From assembly GCA_029204225.1 (NCBI GenBank), contig CM055106.1:10092274-10156273 (forward strand): a stretch of 64,000 bases of DNA, in the 5' to 3' direction. Positions 37,018 through 48,260 of this stretch are shown here, one piece after another. Positions within the stretch are counted from its first letter, which is position 1. Each line of letters begins with the position of its first letter. Under the pieces are notes generated by a model. The model had not been told where the DNA came from and made no database searches. It saw only the letters and a program-made list of their open reading frames with translations. The translations under genes were made by a program, and so were the position numbers. This stretch comes from Diphasiastrum complanatum. Lineage: Eukaryota; Streptophyta; Lycopodiopsida; Lycopodiales; Lycopodiaceae.

Positions 37018-37990
37018 ATACATGTAATGCCTTCCTTCCATATTGCTTACCCAACTTGTCATTGTTGTGTAAGCCCAACCCAAGGGTGCCCTTTAGTGGT
37101 TGTATCTTTAAAGAAGGTGATGAACCCTTTATACCATTAAAGCCAAGTGACGCATGTGGATGGGTGAATTTTGAAGGGTGCATTTTAGTGGCATGATGCA
37201 TCCATTCAAATCTTAAGTACTCGTTCAAAGGATGCCACTTAAAAACCCTCCAATTCACCCATCCACATGCACAAGTTGCCATATTTGGCCTTACATATAG
37301 TACAAAAGGGTCCAATCTCAAGCCACTTGTTTAAAGGCCACAAAAAAGCATTCACCCAATAATTGGCCTTAGTACAAAAGGGTCCAATTCAAAGCCACTC
37401 TTTCAAAGGATGTCACAAAAATGTACCCTCCAATTCACCGTCCATATGCCCCACTTGCCATATAAGGCCTTATGTAGTACAAAAGGGTGGGGTGGTCCAA
37501 CCTAAAGCCACATGTTCAAAAGACCACTAAGTGTTAGGCCTTCCTTTCATAAGGTTTAGGCTACTTGTCATTATTGTGTAAGCTTAACCTAAGGGTGTCC
37601 TTCAATCTTGAGATTGGACCCTTTTGTACTACGTAAAGTTAATTATGGTGAGTGTGGAATGTGGATGGGTGATTTGGATGGTACTTTTTAGTGGCATCCT
37701 TTGAATAAGTGGCTTGAGCCTTGAGATTGGACCTTTTTACCTAGTAAGGGTGAATTGGCTTCCACTACAATTCGACATTCTATTACTTTTTTCCTAAATA
37801 ATTTGAGTGCATTATGGAATGCACTTTTTTCATGGGAAGCTTCAAATCTTCTTAGGCTAAGCCTTGTGTAACTCATATTAACTCTTGTCACTAAGGGGGA
37901 CGGGTCCAAAAAGTATGCTGAAATTGCTCTAAAGTGGCAAAGTGATTTTGCCTGCGCAATGGACAATTACAAAGAGTTTGGCATGTGGAT
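37018..37990. repeat. Cluster of direct and inverted repeats
   Basis: CTTCCTTCCATAT..TTACCCAACTTGTCATTGTTGTGTAAGC at about 37030 recurs as a related phrase at about 37540. GCATGTGGATGGGTGAATT (about 37150) is inverted at about 37251 as AATTCACCCATCCACATGC and recurs directly at about 37667 and 37981. 'AGTACAAAAGGGTCCAAT..AAGCCACT' occurs at about 37300, 37375 and, inverted, 37600-37740. The arrangement suggests several copies of a foldback/MITE-like unit. The longest frame (36980-37321 minus) is an artefact of the repeat. Confidence 0.6.
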
Positions 37991-38267
37991 GGGTGAATTG
38001 GTTCGTTTTCAAAGATGTAATTACGTAAAGTGAAATTTGAAAATTTTAAGAGTTATTTCGGTCCCTTGGAAGGTTAATAACATTTGTGTTGACGTTCCAC
38101 CGGCCTAAACCGACCAAAGAGGTTGCCGACGGGCTTCATTAAGAAGCTCGGCGGGGCTCGACGATCTCCATTCAAAAGCCCGATGGGCCCAGCGAGCTTG
38201 ATTCTACAGTCCGGCGGGATAATTCTCTCTCTAAAAATGTCTATAAAAAGGCAGTTTCGTTGTGTAT

Positions 38268-38888
38268 TGTGAAGGATTTCATATCCCTGATCTTTGGTTA
38301 CAAAAATGAGCAAACTAACAATCCTGCCAATGTAGAAAAATCAGCATCTACATACAAAATATGCAAACTCAAAGAGATATTGATCAAACATGAACCAAAA
38401 CATAAAATATAGTTGTTGTCTGTACAATTACAATGCCCTACTGTATTTCACACGCGTGGATCCAAAAATAGCAATAAATGATCATTCTACACATAGAATT
38501 GCAAGATAACATCATGAGAGTGCACCAATGAGTAGTAGAACCCAAAGAGAACCATGTATAATGATGAAATGAGAGAGAGAAGAGAGAAGATCCCTTTCTC
38601 CACAAGTTATAACAATATATAAAAGGTCCAAACCCTATTTGGCCACTTGGCTTTCCCTCCATAATGTAAACCCTACTATTTTTGGGTCTAGATTCAATGT
38701 ACCCAAAGTTCAAACTTGAATCTCTCTCAAACTCGACTACCAACTTTCCCCCACACTTTCAAAAAGTGTTTATTGAATGTATTTTAAACTAATATAACCT
38801 AAAAAAGTTTATCTCTAAGTCTAAATGAGTTTTGGCCTCATATTGACAATTTACCAAAATATAACTAAACTTGTTGAAATCTCTCACA
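38268..38888 (-). repeat. Family A LTR, minus orientation
   Basis: Reading the minus strand, it starts TGTGAGAGATTTCAAC directly after the purine tract (inverse of CACCCTCTTCAAC at 38889) and ends ATATGAAATCCTTCACA-like at 38268. It matches the LTR at 1294-1947 along its length. It is a 3' LTR, because internal sequence lies on its high-coordinate side. Confidence 0.85.
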
Positions 38889-39050
38889 CACCCTCTTCAA
38901 CTAGTTTTGGCATAGTTTTAACGATACTATTTTGATTCAACTTTAGAATGATCTCCATCCTAAGTATAGATCTCCTTTCTAAGGTTCTAAAGTATCTTTC
39001 ATAATTGATATAGAGAATAGTGTCCCAATTGGAGATAGATTTTTCAATCA
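38889..39050 (-). mobile_element. Family A post-pol remnant next to its 3' LTR
   Basis: On the minus strand this matches about 1138-1293, including the terminal peptide KTMPKLVEEG before the purine tract. The similarity ends near 39050. Confidence 0.75.
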
Positions 39051-40213
39051 AACACTATCTCTAATCAGATCTGTTGGATATATTCCACTTTCCAAAAATC
39101 TGATTTCTATATCGTGAAAAAGATTTCAAAATTCAATCAACCGATACTTCTCAAAAATGAAAACTTTCTCAGAATCCAAATCAGAATATATCAAATTTGA
39201 TCCAAATTTTGACAGAGACTTGATCTGGAAAATCAGAACCTAAAAATAGGACTGGCGAAGGTTCACTAGGCGAAGGTTGGCTCGGCGAAGTTTCAATAGT
39301 GCTATTTTTGAAAAAAACTCTCTGATCAACTTTTCTGACAATTTCTTGGAAAATAACCTTCGCCAACCTCTCAGATGAAAGATCTGACATAGATAAAACT
39401 ATGAAAAACCGAACAAAGGTTTCTGACACAAGAAAATATAGTTTCTGTAGTTTGGCGAAGGTAAAATTCAAGATTTTCTATGATCTGAACAAGAAGAATC
39501 TTTGTCGAACTCAAAAATAGTATTTTACTATAAATAGAATGTTTTAGATACTCGCCAAAGGTTTTGGCGAAGGATCAAGAGTTATACTGGTATTTTTGCA
39601 AAAAAGTGATTGTTTTGACAAAAAAATATGACAATATGACAACTGATCCTCTGAAAACCCTTTTATGTTTGGTATTATTCTTTGTCGACCTGGCAGTAGA
39701 TAGATCTGAATTACACCTATGCACAGTGAATTGGACAAAGGTTCTTTTTCTGTTTTTTTAGGGTTTTGATGATTTTTTGGTGTTTTTTTTGGAGGTTTTT
39801 TTTATGTTTCTAGAAATCTGCTGGGAATCAATCTTCGTCCTTCAAACTGAAGGTTCTGTGAACAAAACCGAAGGTGTCTACAACTCATCGAAGGTTTCCT
39901 GAAAGAGGGTAAAAAGTTATAAGCTCTGATGACGCTTTTTGCCTCCTTTTGACCAAAATCTGGCGGATTTGACCGATTTTTGTTATTTTCTCTAATATCT
40001 CAGATCCAAATGGATCTTAAGATTGGTGATCTAAATAGCTTTTCCTGTTTTATAATTATATTAGATTTCAAACAAGCAAATCCATTCAAATCAAGCAAAA
40101 TCAATCCCAAACTAATCCTAAATGCAAATCTAACATTATTCATGCCACGACAAGATGCCTAATGCAAGCTAACCATCCAACAAACATGCTGCAAACTGAA
40201 AAATTGGCGTAGC
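39051..40213 (-). mobile_element. Interior of a gypsy-type element (minus), non-coding part
   Basis: This lies downstream (minus sense) of the tRNA-Asp primer site at 40214-40231. No pol motif is seen. The phrase GGCGAAGGTT or its inverse occurs at least six times between 39240 and 39580. A related motif cluster is found at 55620-56160 in element D. Confidence 0.5.
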
Positions 40214-40231
40214 TCCCCGGCAACGGCGCCA
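40214..40231 (-). promoter_or_regulatory. Primer-binding site (tRNA-Asp)
   Basis: The minus strand reads TGGCGCCGTTGCCGGGGA, complementary to the 3' end of plant tRNA-Asp. This primer is typical of Athila-type and some other gypsy elements. Confidence 0.85.
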
Positions 40232-40235
40232 AAAT

Positions 40236-40976
40236 TGTAGTGGATTTCTTTCCTTGCCTAACCTGAATCCAAGATCTAGTCAATCTAGCATCAAAGAGAC
40301 GAAGTTAGTTGTCACGTATAGGTTCATTCCCATGAGAGTGATAGTATAGTTCAGATTTCAATCATGAATGGAGGATTCATATTTAACTCTAACATCCATT
40401 AACCCTACAATCCATTAACACTACGATCCACAACAAAGATAGCTTACCCTTTCTCTCTCTCTCTCTTTCTCTCTCATAAAAAGTATAATAACACACAATC
40501 CCAATAACATTTAGATCCAACAATTAGCAAACCCAAAAAAAGCATGAGAGATGGAGGAGGAAAGAAGAAGAGCAAGGACATTCATCAATCCATTTCTGAA
40601 GAGAACCAATCTGCTTTATTGAAATGAGAAAATGAACATGAGGAGCAACTCGAGTTGGTCTCTTTTTATAGTAGAGAGGAGGACCCTGGCCTCTGAATCC
40701 TATTGGTCCATTTTTGCCTCTCTAATTATTCAAATTTAAAAAAGAGCGAAAACCATCCAATTTGGAGGAAAACCCAACTTTATTCACTAACTTGACATTT
40801 AGGCCCTACGACATTAAAAGTCCCACAAAAAGGGCTAAAGTCCTTTTATTGACTTGTAACTAATCAATCAAATAACTATGTGATCATCGGGTAGGACTTA
40901 CACATGCAGGGTGCCAAATCCCTCTCACTTATTAACTAGGGTTAGGGTTGCCTTGGGATCCGCAAACCCTTCAACA
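40236..40976 (-). repeat. 5' LTR (minus) of the gypsy-type element
   Basis: It lies 4 bp from the primer site. In plus view it begins TGTAGTGG and ends TTCAACA. 741 bp. It contains a CT run (40453-40475). Its right edge abuts a family A fragment, so it may have inserted there. No partner LTR was found. Confidence 0.7.
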
Positions 40977-41095
40977 TTGTTTGGTTGTTGTAATTTTCTA
41001 GAGAGTTCAAATTTTGAAGCATGGAGGAATCATTTCATTCACATTCTATTTGGTTCTTCATGTTCTAACTTATATCTTGATGTGTAAAATTGATG
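40977..41095 (+). mobile_element. Family A post-pol fragment, plus orientation
   Basis: Matches about 1013-1127 (GAGAGTTCAAATTTTGAAGC, ATGGAGGAATCATTTCATTC), with scattered substitutions. It ends abruptly where a coiled-coil coding fragment begins. Confidence 0.75.
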
Positions 41096-41456
41096 TCGAT
41101 TGGAAGAATACGTCAGCTCCCTGCAAAATGCCCTGACAACCGCACACAGGATCAGGTGGATAAAGTCGTGCAGGATGCAAAACAACAGGGGCAACTGTTG
41201 AAGGGTCAATTGCAGATGGTGGAGCAGGATCGCATGCGTCTTCAAGGTGAATTGGATGCGACCACCCTTGAGCTTCAGACGCAAATACCAGATCATCCGG
41301 TCACACGAAGCGTTGTTTAAAAAAGTGGAAATGTACAAAGTGGCCCTTCAGGGATTCCAAGACCACTCTGACAGGTTCAAAGGGACAGTTTCAACTGAGT
41401 TGGCAAAGGCTAAAGGAACCATCACCGTTGTCATGCCCATGACTGGTCTCAGGTAG
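41096..41456 (+). pseudogene. Coiled-coil gag-like fragment
   Basis: Two overlapping frames (41090-41320 and 41247-41456) join by a frameshift near 41300. They encode a Gln/Glu/Lys-rich heptad-like segment (VVQDAKQQGQLLKGQLQMV ... RLQGELDATTLELQTQI ... FKKVEMYKVALQGFQDHSDR). It resembles the coiled-coil middle part of the family B proteins, but I cannot show homology. No start or end of a gene is seen. Confidence 0.35.
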
Positions 41457-41924
41457 TGTGTCCACGCTAGGGACCGGTAGACCGACAACCCGTAAGTTAA
41501 TTGTGACTATAAGGGATTTGGGACCCTTATGTATACATGGTCATAATTAATGGTTGTTGGCCTAAAACACTTGATGGTGGATTTGTATGGGTCTATCAGT
41601 GAGTCATTGGGGAATTTGATGATGTGGCCCAGATAGGCTGCAGAGGTGTCCAGTGAGATGTCACAGTGCACTACTAGTGGTGCATGGGCCTTGGAGGGTA
41701 TAAGTATACCTATTGGGCTCTCACTAGTGTATGCTTGATTGCATGACCGGTGGTAGGATGCTGTTGGTGTGATGCCTCATTCCTCTCTGAGTGATTGATC
41801 CATAGCTTGGGGGCTAGATCTGTTCGATCTAGGTTTGGTTGGGTTGGTTTGTCCACCATCAGGTTCCCTTATGTTGCTTGTGATTGGCATGCTTAGAATA
41901 GGATCCTTGGATTGTGGACTTTAT
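41457..41924 (+). repeat. Possible LTR before a decayed primer site
   Basis: It starts GTGTCCAC and ends near GTGGACTTTATA, giving short inverted ends, directly before TGATATCAGAGCC (41927-41939), a one-base variant of the initiator-tRNA primer site. No second LTR was found. Confidence 0.35.
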
Positions 41925-41939
41925 ATTGATATCAGAGCC

Positions 41940-44205
41940 AGTTATGAGCAAGTTTTTGCCATTGATTTGTGTTCAAGTGAAATCTCAAATTGTAGGGATT
42001 TTTCCATTGTGATATGGAATCTTGACACTTTTTCGAGAATTCAATGGAGTATGCAACGAAGTAGTAAAAGTGCGGATTATTCTTCCTGTGGATTTCCTTG
42101 TTTGAAGTGAAATCGGTTGTGTGGTAAGTGTACTACCAAGTATACAATCGATTCGGTTTTTCAAGCACTTCAAACTGGTATTTAGGAAGTGAATTTCGGT
42201 TTTCTTGAATCACTTATGTTGACGATTACTTCATGAAGAGCACTATTATGATAGCAACGAGTTCAATTAGAGGCATTGTTGGTTTTTATGGCCTTTTGTT
42301 CATTACATCATGATTTAGGTGGTTTTGTTGGCTGTCTTTTGCTTTTTATTGAGCCAGTTTTGGCTTGAATCAGTGGAAAGCAGGAAAAGAAACACACAAA
42401 AGACTAATCACTGGTTGTGAGTGTTGGTGGTTTCTTACAGGATTTGCATGGTGGTTTCTTGGTGTTTCACAGGTTCATGCTGGTTTTTTTTGTCATACTA
42501 ACAGAGGTTTGCAGGCTTTTGTGAATCAGTAAGGCCATAGTATTGATGGTATGGTTTACAGCTTAGCCTATTCTGTAAATATGGATGAAAATCTGCAAAT
42601 CGGGGTTTCTAAGAAAAAACGGACATCATCTACCCTGTTTTTCAACCTTTGAGAAACTAATTTGTGTAGGTCTATAAGAAAGCGTTGCTTATACATAAAA
42701 GAAAGTAGAGCAACAGTGTTTGCATTCTTCTTACACCTTTTATCTGCAAGAATAGCAGTATGAAGTAGACAGCTTCTAACTGAAGCTAAAACAAGTCTAA
42801 ACTCTTATTTATTTACAAAAGAGAATGTTTAGGCTTGTAAGGAATGAAAGAAGTTGCAAACTCGCCCTGAATGCTTCCTGTATCTGCAAACAATAGCAGT
42901 AGGAATGCAAGAAATGCTTCAAACATCAAAAAAACACTAGTTAAACTGTGGTTCAGGAGGAAAACTGCAGATTAAGGCCTCTAAATCCGCCCCTGTTTGC
43001 ACCTGGCTGAGCGCCCTCCATCCTTTGTTTTACTTGATGTAAATTAGAGACGGTGGTGATGGAAATATAACCTCCATGATGCGCTCTCTCTCCATACAAT
43101 CACTCTCTCGCTCTCTCTCTCGCGCGCGCGAGTTCGGGCCTCTCCTTTCTGTTCACGCATAATAGAGGCCCAAAGTGCCTTCTTGTGGGAGGGAAATGAA
43201 AAGGAAAGGGGGGGGGGGGGGGGGGGGAGGGGTGTTAGGTTAACTTAATGTTAACTAAATCTTATTTTAGAATTATAGATTGTGTGGGGGAGAGGGGGAC
43301 AGGCTATGGCTTTATGTGCGATTTTTTCTCTCTTTCTGTGGGCCTCCGAAAACATATTGGTTTATGTTTTCTAAGAAGTTATAGGGGCTTTTCTTAGTCA
43401 ACTTGGAATATGTTTTTTGGAATGCAGTTATGTTCTTCCGAAGTTTCAATGGTTTAAAATTCTGTGTGAATTAGATTTCGATGCATATATTGGTTTTTTC
43501 TACATATTTGTTGGCTAAGATTCCATTTTGCAAAATCATTGGTATAATGTCTATAAGCACGTTGTTGTTCGTCGAAATCTGCATTTTTTATGGACATTGC
43601 TCGATTAGAAAATATACCCGTAATGATTTAAATTCTTGTTAAGAATGGAAAATGAACATTTGGCCGGCATCACTCGACCGTGATGACCCCCTTAAATATC
43701 GCTTTATTAACTGCAATGGGCAACCGAGAACGTGAATTCTTGGATTTTTTGGCCAAAATGTCGTTTTTTCATAATCATGCATGGCCATAAGGCCCAGAAT
43801 CGTAGGATGGAAACTGAAAGGAACAAAAAAGTTGTTTCTTGATGTGCTTGAAGCCATGGGCATACCAACACTATTTGATGTTTTGAACAAGAAAAAGTCG
43901 GTTCATTCTTCCCCAATTCTAAATCTGTCACTCAATGCATGTTAGGATGATATTGTTTACCTTCTAGTGACCGTAAAGATTATGAAAAGCGGTGAAGAAT
44001 GTTTTAGTTGAAGTTGGAATTTTTTAATAAATTCCCGAGAACTTCATATACTTGTGTTATTTTTCTGACTCTTTGATCAGGAAGTGGAGGGCCTTTGTGG
44101 AGGAAGAACCTGTGCTATGGGACGCAGGCAATTCCAAAATGAAAATCTGAAACTAACTGGATTAGGTGACCATAGTATGGCCATAAATCTTAATGATGCC
44201 GAATA
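41940..44205. other. Degenerate stretch with G-run and CG/CT tracts
   Basis: Probably the old interior of the element primed at 41927, but no coding motif is seen. It contains a 20-base G run (43208-43227) and a CT/CG run (about 43086-43130). The frame 43639-43890 minus is unrecognised. Confidence 0.35.
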
Positions 44206-44824
44206 TTGTCGGTCATAAAACGGGTGTTTTGTCAAGAATTTGAGATATTGGTCATGACTCCATTTTTGGATATCTCAAATTTACAAAACCAGAAACCCGG
44301 AAAGCTATTTCTTTGTAAAGGATATATTGGTGAATTTCTTAAGACATTTATTAACCCGAAAATTTGTGATTCCTTGGAAGGTAATTCTGATTACCCATTG
44401 ACCATGGACGATGTCACAGAAATGGTTAATGAAACCGTTTCTAAACTTATTTTCTCTACTTGAATCTTCAAGAAATCCTTTTCTGATTTACGGGTCTATT
44501 CTCAAGCTTGGTAACCAAGAAGAGTTTAGTCGTCGTGTTGGGACATCATTGGTATTGGCTTACACTGATGCAACACTTCTTCTGGCTTTCAAGATTTTCT
44601 TGGATCTCTTCTTAGACTCTTCTCCTGGGCAAATCTCAAATGATCTGCACCCTTTAGAAAGTCGTGCGTTTCCTGTTAAAAAGGGGGAGAAGAGAAGAGA
44701 ATTATCAAGGAGAAACATCGGTCAAAGATTCAAGGAGAAATTTGTTATATCGATGGTGGACCTGTTTTATGAGTCAGAAACGATAGGATTTTTAGAAGTT
44801 ACAGAAATCCTTTATGGATTATAG
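44206..44824 (+). pseudogene. Unrecognised broken coding-like segment
   Basis: Two overlapping plus-strand frames, 44206-44463 and 44411-44824, are longer than usual here and together span about 200 codons. No family was recognised; the text includes SDYPLTMDDVTEMVNETV and a basic stretch KKGEKRRELSRRN. It may be a remnant of an old retroelement or chance. Confidence 0.2.
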
Positions 44825-45817
44825 TAGATATCAGGTTTGAAAATTTAAAGGGAAAAAATTTAGAAAGTACTCTTGCGGTAGAAAAGTAGTTGATAACAAG
44901 TCCGATTGATTTGTGTTAAAACTTGGAATTCTATTGCAAGATGGGAGGTTTGTTCAAACTTGTTCCTTGCTGGATATAGTCAACTTGATCTTAGTTTGGA
45001 CTGAGATCTGTGGGTTGATGCAAGGAAGGAAATTCATGCTAACAATATATTCTTTTGAGTTAATCTCCAGTTGAGATTTTTTGGATGTGAAATAGCACTC
45101 TTTGAGAAATATTCTCTCTTAGAGGATAACCATATTACAGGATTCTCGATTATGAAAGTGTTGTGTACAGATCAGGAGTTATCTGTAGAGATATGCTATG
45201 TAGTGAATCTTTGTGGGATCATTAAAACCTTATGTACAAACTTCTAATCATGTGGATCTTCAAAGTATTCCATGAGCCAAGTTTATTTGCATGCATAAAC
45301 TAGTTGTTGGTACATAGGCATATTGATTCATTTATTGATAAGTGTGCATAGAATATAAAGAACTTTTGGGACTTATCTTTTCCCGTTCGGAAAGGATGGA
45401 ATGCTATCTCGGAAGACTCAAGAGAGTTGGATAGTTGTTTGCCAAAAGTTAGAACTTCACGTAATGAGGTTCCAGTTAATCTTAAGTTATTCTAGATTGG
45501 AACTTAAGAGGAAAATCTAGACGTATTCTAGATTGGGACTCTCACTTTGGAATGACACTTTGTGCCATGTCTAAAGTAAGGGCACTTATTAGATTACAAT
45601 CCTTATATTGGCACCGTGTGTAAGTTGTAAAAGTCTAAAACTTTCCAGATGGAAAGGACTTTGTGAACAACTCATGTATCTTTTAAGAATTGTATTGCAC
45701 TATTATGATAGGGCCCTGGTCTCGGGAATCTGGAGAGTTGAGATTGGTGAATCATAACTCGGATTCTAAGATATACCTAATCCATAAGAGAGGATTGTCA
45801 TTGGTAGATTACCCCAG
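44825..45817. other. Degenerate stretch, no gene recognised
   Basis: Stops in all frames; probably the same old element. Confidence 0.3.
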
Positions 45818-45872
45818 ATGAATAAACAAGATAGTGGAATTTTGGTAATGACTGGCCATCTTACCAAATCAG
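45818..45872 (+). pseudogene. Possible gypsy integrase scrap at the family C insertion site
   Basis: The frame reads DSGILVMTGHLTKSV, similar to the gypsy integrase phrase 'DSIWVIVDRLTKSAHF'. It runs straight into the family C LTR, which suggests that the element landed in an old gypsy integrase. Very short. Confidence 0.35.
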
Positions 45873-46144
45873 TTAGAATTAAAGTTAGAATCATTGTGTT
45901 ACTGTACTGTGGGTTCTATCAGTGGATAAGGATCAGTTGGCCTCGCCACAAGGCAAGTGGACGGGACACGCATCCCGCCAACGGCAACCTGGATCATGCA
46001 TGGGTTGCCTGAGTGAACAACTACATGTACAGTGTAATTTCATTTTGAGAAATACAGTTGCTATGTGAGCTTGCTAAGGAGAGTGATTTTCTGTCGGTCT
46101 TACTGTGTAGCATGATCTGTGTTCCTGTGCAAAGCAAATTCTAA
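45873..46144 (+). repeat. 5' LTR of copia family C
   Basis: The ends are TTAGAATT and AATTCTAA, an 8-bp inverted pair instead of TG...CA. The primer site follows 2 bp later. A copy on the minus strand (63034-63201) has the same two ends but lacks about 100 internal bp. 272 bp. Confidence 0.75.
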
Positions 46145-46146
46145 GT

Positions 46147-46158
46147 TGGTATCAGAGC
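46147..46158 (+). promoter_or_regulatory. Primer-binding site (initiator tRNA-Met), family C
   Basis: TGGTATCAGAGC, 2 bp after the LTR end. Confidence 0.9.
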
Positions 46159-47457
46159 CGTACAGGGAGTGTACACAGTATAGTGTCGTCGTTGAAGAGA
46201 GCTTCGGGAGAACTGTCTTCTGAGAGTTCGGGGTTTTACGGCGGGTTGAAGACGGAAAGAGAAGCACTGGTGCACGATTAATTTATAGAGGCTTGTTAAG
46301 CTCAGCAGAGGGATTATTGGTCTGTGCATAGCATCAGACAGGGAAAAATTTGGTGAAAAATTGACAATTTCGAAGCCAGCTGAAAATTGAAACCGGACTT
46401 GGGGTTACGATTTTTATACATAACTGGTGATTTCTTCGCTGTTTGTGCACCGTTTTGGATGCCGTAAGGACAGGAAGGAAGCTAAACACATTTTCAATCA
46501 GCCATGGAGAGATTCTGAGGTTTATGTCAGAGATTTGTCTCCAGACAGTTAACCTAGCAGATTTGCGGGAAAAAGGTGAAAAAGCCACTTTGTCAAGTTA
46601 AGCTAAAATCACCGTTTCTCCACGGAATTTCCTGACTGAACACTCTATAGTCATGGATTCAGTAGGGCGACCCTGCTCCAACCTTCAGATCGTGCTCAAA
46701 ACGATCCATAGGAGAGCTTGATCTGATGTTTTTCAGAGAAGGGAGGCGCGGCCGCAGGCAGGGAAGTCGCGGGCAGTTCGCATGCCCAACACAATGAAGA
46801 ACTCAGTGTACCGAAGATCTTAGCGTCTGTAGGATTTTGGTTCGATGCCCAGATGTACTTTGAACCTTTAGATGAGGTGTCAAATGAATCAACGGTCCAG
46901 AATCTGTGATGGGAGAGAAATGTGAACCACAAGATTTGGTTCAGCCATTGGAAGAGCTTTAAACAGGGTCCTGAAGAATTGAAGTGCATTCTGGCCTTCA
47001 ACTTCATTAAAAATTCTCATACTGAAAATTGAGTTGGGTCCCTTCACAAGTGAAGAGTGAAGTTTCTTCAAAGTAAAGAAACAGTTCAAAAGCTAGAAAA
47101 GTCCCTATTTTTGGGTCCTTTGTCCGTTTTGACCCAAACGAAAGGCTATAACCTCCAAAAGAAGGGCACCCGGATTGTACCTGCAAGTACAGTACAACAA
47201 AACAGAGCGATTGCAGTGGAGAAAGTGTCCGGAGTACGCCAGAAGTAGTTTCACCATTCCACTGGGCACGTTGTTGGGAGTTGATGACTGAGTGTATTTC
47301 GGAAGGCGACGCCGATTTGGCTTTCAAATTGGTGGAAAACCGGCGAGTGGCCTAGTAAGAAAAAAAAAGTGCAGGTCATTATTTTCAACTTTTGACATCA
47401 CTGTTGGCCTCGACATACTGTTCTTAGCCCAAGGCAGAAGTTTCAAGCAGTTTTGCG
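46159..47457 (+). mobile_element. Long leader (1.3 kb) of family C
   Basis: The region between primer site and gag ATG is unusually long. It is repeated in the minus-strand copies at 61770-63018 and 63360-64000. No sense-strand gene is seen; the antisense strand carries two end-overlapping ORFs (separate entry). Confidence 0.75.
46696..47327 (-). other. Pair of antisense ORFs in the family C leader
   Basis: On the minus strand ORF 1 (47327-47007, 106 aa, MKAKSASPSEIHSVINS...) stops at TAATG, where ORF 2 (47007-46696, 103 aa, MKLKARMHFNSSGPC...) begins. The same pair with the same TAATG overlap is present near 63487-64000 (ORF 1 intact; ORF 2 open to the window edge) and near 61890-62487 (ORF 1 frameshifted, ORF 2 open over 90 codons). 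Neither resembles a protein I know. They may be inherited chance frames, since the copies are similar in DNA. Confidence 0.3.
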
Positions 47458-48260
47458 ATGGCAAACATGGGAGAGTCCATTTTGAGTGAAAGTAGCAAAT
47501 TGGACGGGATTTCCAACTATGCAGTGTGGAAATTCAAAATGAAAAACATACTGATGGAGAAAGGTGTGTGGGAAGTCGTCACAGGTGATGAGAGAAGGCC
47601 GCCAAATGAAGCAGACATCAAAGTGTTCGACAAAAAGATGAGGAAAGCTTTGACCTTCATTAACTTGTCAGTGAAAGATCACATTATTACCCACATTTGT
47701 GATGCTATTACACCCAGACAGGCAGGGGATGTGCTAAAGGAGCAGTTCGAGATGTCAAATCCGTCAAGAATCATGTTTCTGAAGTCAAAGTTGAATAGTG
47801 CCCGCATGGAACAAGGAGAGCACATTCAGACGTACATGACCAGAATCAAGACAATGAGAGATGAACTGCATTCTATTGGAGAGCGCATACGTGATGTGGA
47901 GAGGTGCATAATGCATTATGCAGCATTGCAGAATCCTATCAGATGTTTGTGAGCGGAATAGCATCAAGAGAAAGATTGCCAACCTTTGATGAGCTCATAG
48001 GAATCTTGATGCAGGAAGAGCAACGATGAGAAATGGTGAAAGCTAGACGTCAAAATACTGATGATCAAGCACTTGCGACACGCCAAAAACAAGGCAAGGG
48101 CAAGGGCAAGAAGAAGACTAAGCATCAATTTGCCAAGTCTCAGGAGGATGAGGGATCTTCCAGCAAAACTAAGAAGAAAGGCAAGTGCTTCCATTGTGGT
48201 AAAAAGGGCCATTGGAAGAGTGAATGTCACAAATTCCTGGCGGAACAAGGCAAGGAATAA
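47458..48260 (+). pseudogene. Family C copia gag
   Basis: It starts MANMGESILSESSKLDGISN, the copia gag opening (YAVWKFKMKNILMEKGVWEV), and keeps the UBN2-like helical part to about 47935, where a frameshift occurs. A TGA replaces an Arg codon near 48028. The frame resumes with a Lys-rich linker and the zinc knuckle CFHCGKKGHWKSEC (48185-48227, CX2CX4HX4C), which binds RNA during packaging in this family. It ends with TAA at 48258-48260. Not functional as it stands. Confidence 0.88.

Noticed and set aside
36980-37321. 113-aa minus-strand ORF with HP-type repeats
   Set aside because: It lies in the direct/inverted repeat block and its text repeats the DNA unit; no independent support.
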